Assembly (NCBI GenBank): GCA_033977485.1
Contig: CM066982.1
Span: 12,701,218 to 12,765,217 of the forward strand
Reading direction: 5' to 3'
DNA length: 64,000 bases
Source of the DNA: Hydrangea macrophylla
Lineage: Eukaryota; Streptophyta; Magnoliopsida; Cornales; Hydrangeaceae
The notes below the pieces were generated by a model, which ran no database searches, was not told the DNA's origin, and saw nothing but the letters and a program-made list of their open reading frames with translations. Positions 59,750-64,000 of this stretch are shown here, one piece after another; the first letter of the stretch is position 1; the number at the start of each line of letters is the position of its first letter. Position numbers and translations under genes: made by a program.

Positions 59750-60299
59750 CAAAAACAAAATAGGCTATGAGTCATATCTGGTGACGAATAACCATACGAT
59801 TGTATTTAGTACATCTTATAGAGCTGAGAAGAATATTAAAAGCATTGTGAAAAAAAAAAAAAAAAAAACGTGTAAAACAATTAGTGAAATTTCACAAACT
59901 GCTGCTGTTGGTGAAATTTCATGGTGAAATTTAAAAAAAAAAAAAAACAACCTAAAACAAACACCTGCCAAACAAGGGCTACCCCTTCTTCATGCTTATT
60001 TCCCACACTATTTCTCACAGTGACATTCAAATTTAAATTGACAACAATTTCACAAACAATCCCTAACCAAAATAACTTGTCCACTCAAAATCAAATTACA
60101 GTTTTTGGAAATTCACAAATAAACAGTCTAAGAAATTTCACATACCATTTTTTTATTCTTCATGATTTTATATCGACAATGGTACTTGTTTGTAGATCTC
60201 GTCGAGTAGATTCTAAAAATAGAAATTTTTTACCCAAAAAAAATGATTTGTAGATTAAAGGTTATGAGTTTTGAAGTTTTGGAAAACTTTGTGAAGTTA
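59750..60299. other. Intergenic DNA without recognised gene
   Basis: AT-rich with two poly-A runs (59850-59868 and 59934-59947) and two copies of GGTGAAATTTCA / AGTGAAATTTCA near 59882-59930. Confidence 0.45.
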
Positions 60300-60572
60300 G
60301 TTACATATTGATGATGCCGAAAATTAGTAAGAAGGATTTAGAGATAGAATAAGACAAGAACAAGTTGTATGTGGTTCGGTCCCGTTAACAAGGTGACCTA
60401 CGTCCATGGTTGCATCTGTGCACGTTCACTAGCAGATCACCGGCGGGCCTGGTGAGCCAACAAAGAGGGGCGGCACTACCAGTAATACTGGCCGAGTATA
60501 TGCGTACAATGGTGAATTCTCTATTCTATGCTTGTTAGCTAGAGAGTTATTCGGATCCCCGTAGACAGGGTA

Positions 60573-60604
60573 GGTGGACTCTTTTATAGGTGCAAGAGTC
60601 CACC
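60573..60604. other. Hairpin, 11-bp perfect stem
   Basis: GGTGGACTCTT (60573-60583) pairs with AAGAGTCCACC (60594-60604) across a 10-nt loop. Confidence 0.7.
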
Positions 60605-60618
60605 CATACATGGTAAGC

Positions 60619-60647
60619 TAATCAGATTAGGAAGCCTAATCTGATTA
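60619..60647. other. Hairpin, 13-bp perfect stem
   Basis: TAATCAGATTAGG (60619-60631) pairs with CCTAATCTGATTA (60635-60647) across AAG. It lies 14 nt after the preceding hairpin. Confidence 0.75.
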
Positions 60648-61313
60648 CAATTGATTTGCATGATTTGGGGAGAGTTTCCTAAGCGGTTTAGGAAACTGCC
60701 ACATTCCCTCTTGCAGTCTTGCAGCTGGTTTAGAAAACTGCTGGTTAGGCCGGGTCCACGGGATGCCGCTGCCTTTCATGCCCGGCCTGTTGGTACGAAC
60801 CGCACGGTCCTGACGAACGCCTCGGGATTGCTTGGCTATTGGCGCCGTTACCGAAGTAACCAGCACCTCCCGGTGACTTGGCAGACCGACTTCATGGCTG
60901 GATAATCTTGGACATATCAACTGCCCCCCATTTTCGGAACTGACGGGATGCTTCATCGGGTGAGGATCGAAAATCAGTATCGCCTTGGAAACTGTCCGGA
61001 TATCCTCCGGGAATGCTGCTCGGGATGGGCCCACCTTCCAGATCACCCGGTGGAATAACCGACCGGTACAGGAAGGAGCCCGGGCGTTGGTGTTGCCATA
61101 TGTAAGGGAGTAATTGGCCTGGTTAGGATCCATCAAAGTCGGTTCGGATGTAACCGAACAGCTGCGTGGTAACTGGACCGTCACGTCACGCATTTAATGC
61201 GCGCGCTTTTTGAGGCGACCTTTCACATGCCCGAGGCGACAGCTATCTGACGTTTCTTGGTGGGAAAACTCCTGAGCTGTTGGATCTGATTGATCTGGAC
61301 CGCCCGTTATTCC

Positions 61314-61320
61314 TATATAA
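61314..61320 (+). promoter_or_regulatory. TATA box candidate
   Basis: TATATAA in CCTATATAAGGAACACTT, about 450 nt upstream of the candidate start codon of the transposon-type gene. Confidence 0.45.
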
Positions 61321-61761
61321 GGAACACTTGCTCATTTCTTCAATTCCTGCTGCCAAGTGATAAAGATTACCGAGCGGTTTGAGAGCAATCAAGATCCCGA
61401 GCAAGATTCCCGATCTCTTTTCTGCGCTAAATTTTATAAGTCTCTCCTTTCTGTCTTCAGTTCTTCACTCTCTTATTCTTTTCTGAACAAAGCTGGAGGG
61501 AGCGAACCCACTTAGGTCAGAACGGGCGTGAGATTTTTTCTTTTTTAGGTTCTGTTATTTCTTCCAATCCGGAGGTACTTTAGGGCAGTTGGACCGAACG
61601 GGTGTTCCCGGGAGAGTCTTGAGAGAGTGTTACTATTCGTCCAGAGTCTTGTATGACCAGCCCTTCAGGTTATGAAATCTGCCTCCCTTGTATCTCAGGC
61701 TTGGAGTCCTTGACCCGTTTTTAGGTCGTCGTTTGCCTTCTAGGCCCACTGTAGACTTAGA

Positions 61762-63867
61762 TATGTGCCACTCCGACTTCAACTCGTCATCCCAATCGGA
61801 AGACGAGCAGTCACGATCGGGAACACTGAGCACAAGCCTAAACCCTCCTTCCTCGGCTCCCTCTGATCAGCACAGTGAGGGAAGGATCCTTGCCCGGACG
61901 TCTCACGAGAAAACGCACCGGGATTCTCCTGTGGCCTCGACGTCTCGGGGGTCGGGCGATGAAGGGTCTATACCGAACAGTCCCGACGTCCTCTTCGCAT
62001 GTGAGTCAATCATCAGCACCCTGCGCGGCCCTGATTTCGGTCGGATTAGGGAGAGATACGATATTCCCGGCCTTTCTCTCTGTCGGTCCACAACGGCGGG
62101 GCTCACTTCCACGAATCGGGCTTCGTTACCTTATACGAAGACGCCTTTATGGCAGGCCTTCGCCTACCGCTCTATCCTGTCACCCGGGACGCACTCATTT
62201 ACCTCGGGATCTCTCCAGGACAGCTCACCCCGAACGGTTGGCGTTATCTGATGGGGTCCATCTCCTTGTGGCCCCAAGTCCTCGGGAATGAGCTCACCCT
62301 GTAGGAGTTCTTTTGGACCCACCGGCCGTTCCAAGTTCACGGGGAGTCCGGCTTCTTCTCGCTTGGGGCCAGGCAGGGGCGGAAGATAATAGTCAACTGC
62401 CCGAGCAACAATATGGGATGGAAGAAGAAATTCTTCCAAGTATCCACCCCGAGGCTATGTGAAAAGGCACCGGGTGTGCAGTTGAGGACCTCTTGGGCGG
62501 GGAAGTTGAGGAATAAGCCCAATCACTTTCCTTTCATGATTAGTTTCTTTATTTTACCATGACTAACCTATTTGTATGTTTGCTTTGCAGTGGGGTCAGT
62601 TGACTCGCCCAGTCTTCCCGACGAGTTCCAAGCAAGGATCTTGTCTTTGGTGGAGGACCCGACCGACATCAATAAGGTGCTGACCCGGTCGGGAAGCCCG
62701 AAGATTTCTTACGAGCCCAAGCATCACTTCGTAGCTCACATATTCCCGTCGATCATTCCTGGTAAATTCCATTACTTGACCTTCCGGTTACTTTTTTATT
62801 TGATACTTTGCTGAATTCTCATGCGCTCTTCTTCGGTTTTACAGAAATGGATCCCAAGAGTGCGGCGGCTTTAAAGGAAAAAGAGGCGGCTCTGATGGCT
62901 CGGGCCGGCCAGAAGAGGAAGAAACAAGACCCCGCCGAGGGCTAGCCCCTCAAAAGGATCTCCCGGGGGATCTCGATCCGGGCGGAAAGGGAGGCTGCTA
63001 CGACCTCGACGCCCGGTGTTACCATCGCCGCGCCATCACCTCTTCCTCCCGCCGCGAAGCCGTCCGGGGTCTCCTTCCCCAGCATGGAGGAGAGCGCTCG
63101 CACGGGCCCCTCCTCGAGGCCGGCGGACGACATCCGCGGAAGGGTCTGGCCCGGGCTGCTGCAGAGTCAGATCGACAAATGCACTCTGCTAAGTCCCAAG
63201 GCCATAATCGTTTGGCTCTACAGCATTAGCCACATGGTAAGTCATTCTGTAACATAAACATTAGCCATTCTTCCATATGTATACTGACGTTGTTCTAATC
63301 TTGCAGATTGGCTACATTGCGGTAGGGGCTGAAGCTACCCTTCCCGGTGTTACCGAGAGGTTGGCCGCTACGGAGGCCGACTTGTCTGTGGAGAAGGCTG
63401 CCCGGGAGTCTATAGAGTTTGCTCTCTCTGTGGAGGAGGAAAAATCCCGGGCAACGGCCCTGGAGCTGGGGGAGACCCGCGACTCTCTTTTAACCGAGCG
63501 GGCTGCCGGGAAGGTTGCAGAGATGAAAGCTGCAGCCGCGGAATCCGGGAGGATCACTGCTGAGAAAGACCTGGCGGCCATGACGGCTACGCTTTCGGAG
63601 CTCACTGCCACTCGGGATGTTGAAGCCAAGGATGCCGAGGAGGAGTTCGAGGCAAGATTCCTTACTGGCTACGCTGATCTGGCTAAGCGGGCTGCTGCTG
63701 ACCACCCTGACTGGGACCTGTCTGGCTACTCTTGGGCAGAGTCCAGTTACTGGAAGGAGGACCAAGCTGACACCGAGGTTGTTGCTGAAGCTGCACCGCT
63801 CAGGGACCCTGCTGTGGAAGAGCAGGCCGCTGGGGAGGAAGAGGTGGTCTTCGTGGACAACCCATGA
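61762..63867 (+). pseudogene. Decayed multi-exon 'putative gypsy-type transposon' gene with coiled-coil tail
   Basis: Candidate start ATG 61762. The first exon encodes a Ser-rich region, IRERYDIPG, then after a one-base frameshift near 62075 the hallmark LYEDAFMAGLRLPLYP, GISPGQLTPNGWRYLMG and FFSLGARQGRK. This is the domain plant databases call putative gypsy-type transposon / plant transposon protein. A stop interrupts TL*EFFW near 62304. Further exons 62591-62761, 62845-63236 and 63307-63867 have GT-AG borders and matching phases (G|AA between the first two, phase 0 between the next). Exon 62845-63236 has a TAG at 62943. The last exon is an Ala/Glu-rich coiled coil ending in TGA at 63865. 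Function is unknown; such proteins often come from extra ORFs of Tat/Ogre-like elements. The donor after the first exon was not identified. Confidence 0.68.
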
Positions 63868-64000
63868 CCCTGTTATTGTTGTTGTTTTTTTTTTTTTTTT
63901 TTTTTTGGGGGGAGGCTACTACAACTGCCCCCCAGGCTTTGTACAATTTTTTTATTAATGAAAAGGCCCTCGAGGCCACTTTTCTTTCCATTAACTGCTC
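63868..64000. other. 3' flank of the transposon-type gene
   Basis: A run of 20 T (63887-63906) followed by a G run and ACTGCCCCCCAGGC, then a 3'-UTR-like stretch. The window ends before any LTR can be recognised. Confidence 0.5.

Larger units (their letters stand above)
60300..61761 (+). repeat. GC-richer LTR- or promoter-like region upstream of a transposon-type gene
   Basis: Base composition rises sharply from about 60370. Two adjacent hairpins lie at 60573-60604 and 60619-60647, then an AACTGCCCCCCA motif at 60919 that is echoed by ACTGCCCCCCA at 63924, and a TATA box TATATAA at 61314-61320. The layout suggests the LTR or promoter and leader of a Tat-like element. No second copy is inside the window, so LTR borders cannot be fixed. 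Confidence 0.4.

Noticed and set aside
60645..61193. A 182-codon minus-strand frame
   Set aside because: Lies in the GC-rich LTR/promoter-like region opposite a TATA box; composition-driven, no domain recognised.
63312..63765. Minus-strand frames of 105 and 91 codons
   Set aside because: Antisense of the coiled-coil exon; the Ala/Glu codon pattern creates open complementary frames.

Overview
The window is nuclear plant DNA, most likely from a dicot-like angiosperm with a repeat-rich genome. It is AT-rich, dominated by nested LTR retrotransposons, and contains one clearly intact host gene, a two-exon germin-like protein. There are no bacterial-style operons. Most long open frames are retroelement fragments or accidents of repeated DNA.

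Layout. (1) 257-8954: a Ty3/gypsy element with 2,554-bp LTRs, a tRNA-iMet primer site and a scrambled 3.6-kb interior that keeps only a gag zinc knuckle and a Tekay-type chromovirus pol tail. (2) 8955-12000: an LTR-like relic of the Tat/Ogre type. 12040-12586: a copia integrase/RT fragment, broken by a region of GCGAGGAAA palindromes (12583-13135). (3) 15287-55238: a nested island. The outer element, Copia-2 (minus strand; LTRs 15287-15886 and 54497-55238), was split in its RNase H region by Copia-1 (plus strand; LTRs from 16853 and ending at 50887; perfect target duplication TACAC). Copia-1 was itself hit twice: a 1,523-bp solo LTR entered its RT (23091-24613, duplication GTATG), and a 24,076-bp cluster entered its 3' LTR (26443-50518, duplication GTTTA).

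(4) The 24-kb cluster is the most unusual part. It consists almost only of modules of one non-autonomous family (called L1 here): LTRs of about 1.7-2.0 kb starting TGTAGTAACCC and ending GGGGCGTCACA, separated by interiors of only about 220-250 bp that hold an iMet primer site, an A-tract and a polypurine tract. Modules sit in tandem and in head-on inverted pairs, forming near-perfect palindromes at 35120 and 44055, and are recombined with a related family (L2). The LTRs carry 2-6 copies of an approximately 120-bp repeat upstream of a TATA box.

(5) 55239-60300: the host-gene stretch with the germin-like gene (57498-58290) and a roughly 780-bp inverted-repeat element (58971-59749). (6) 60300-64000: a more GC-rich segment with a promoter-like region and a decayed, intron-containing gene of the 'putative gypsy-type transposon' protein family with a coiled-coil tail.

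The transposition order can be read directly from the target duplications: Copia-2, then Copia-1, then the solo LTR and the L1 cluster. Family names rest on motif recognition by eye; no database search was possible.
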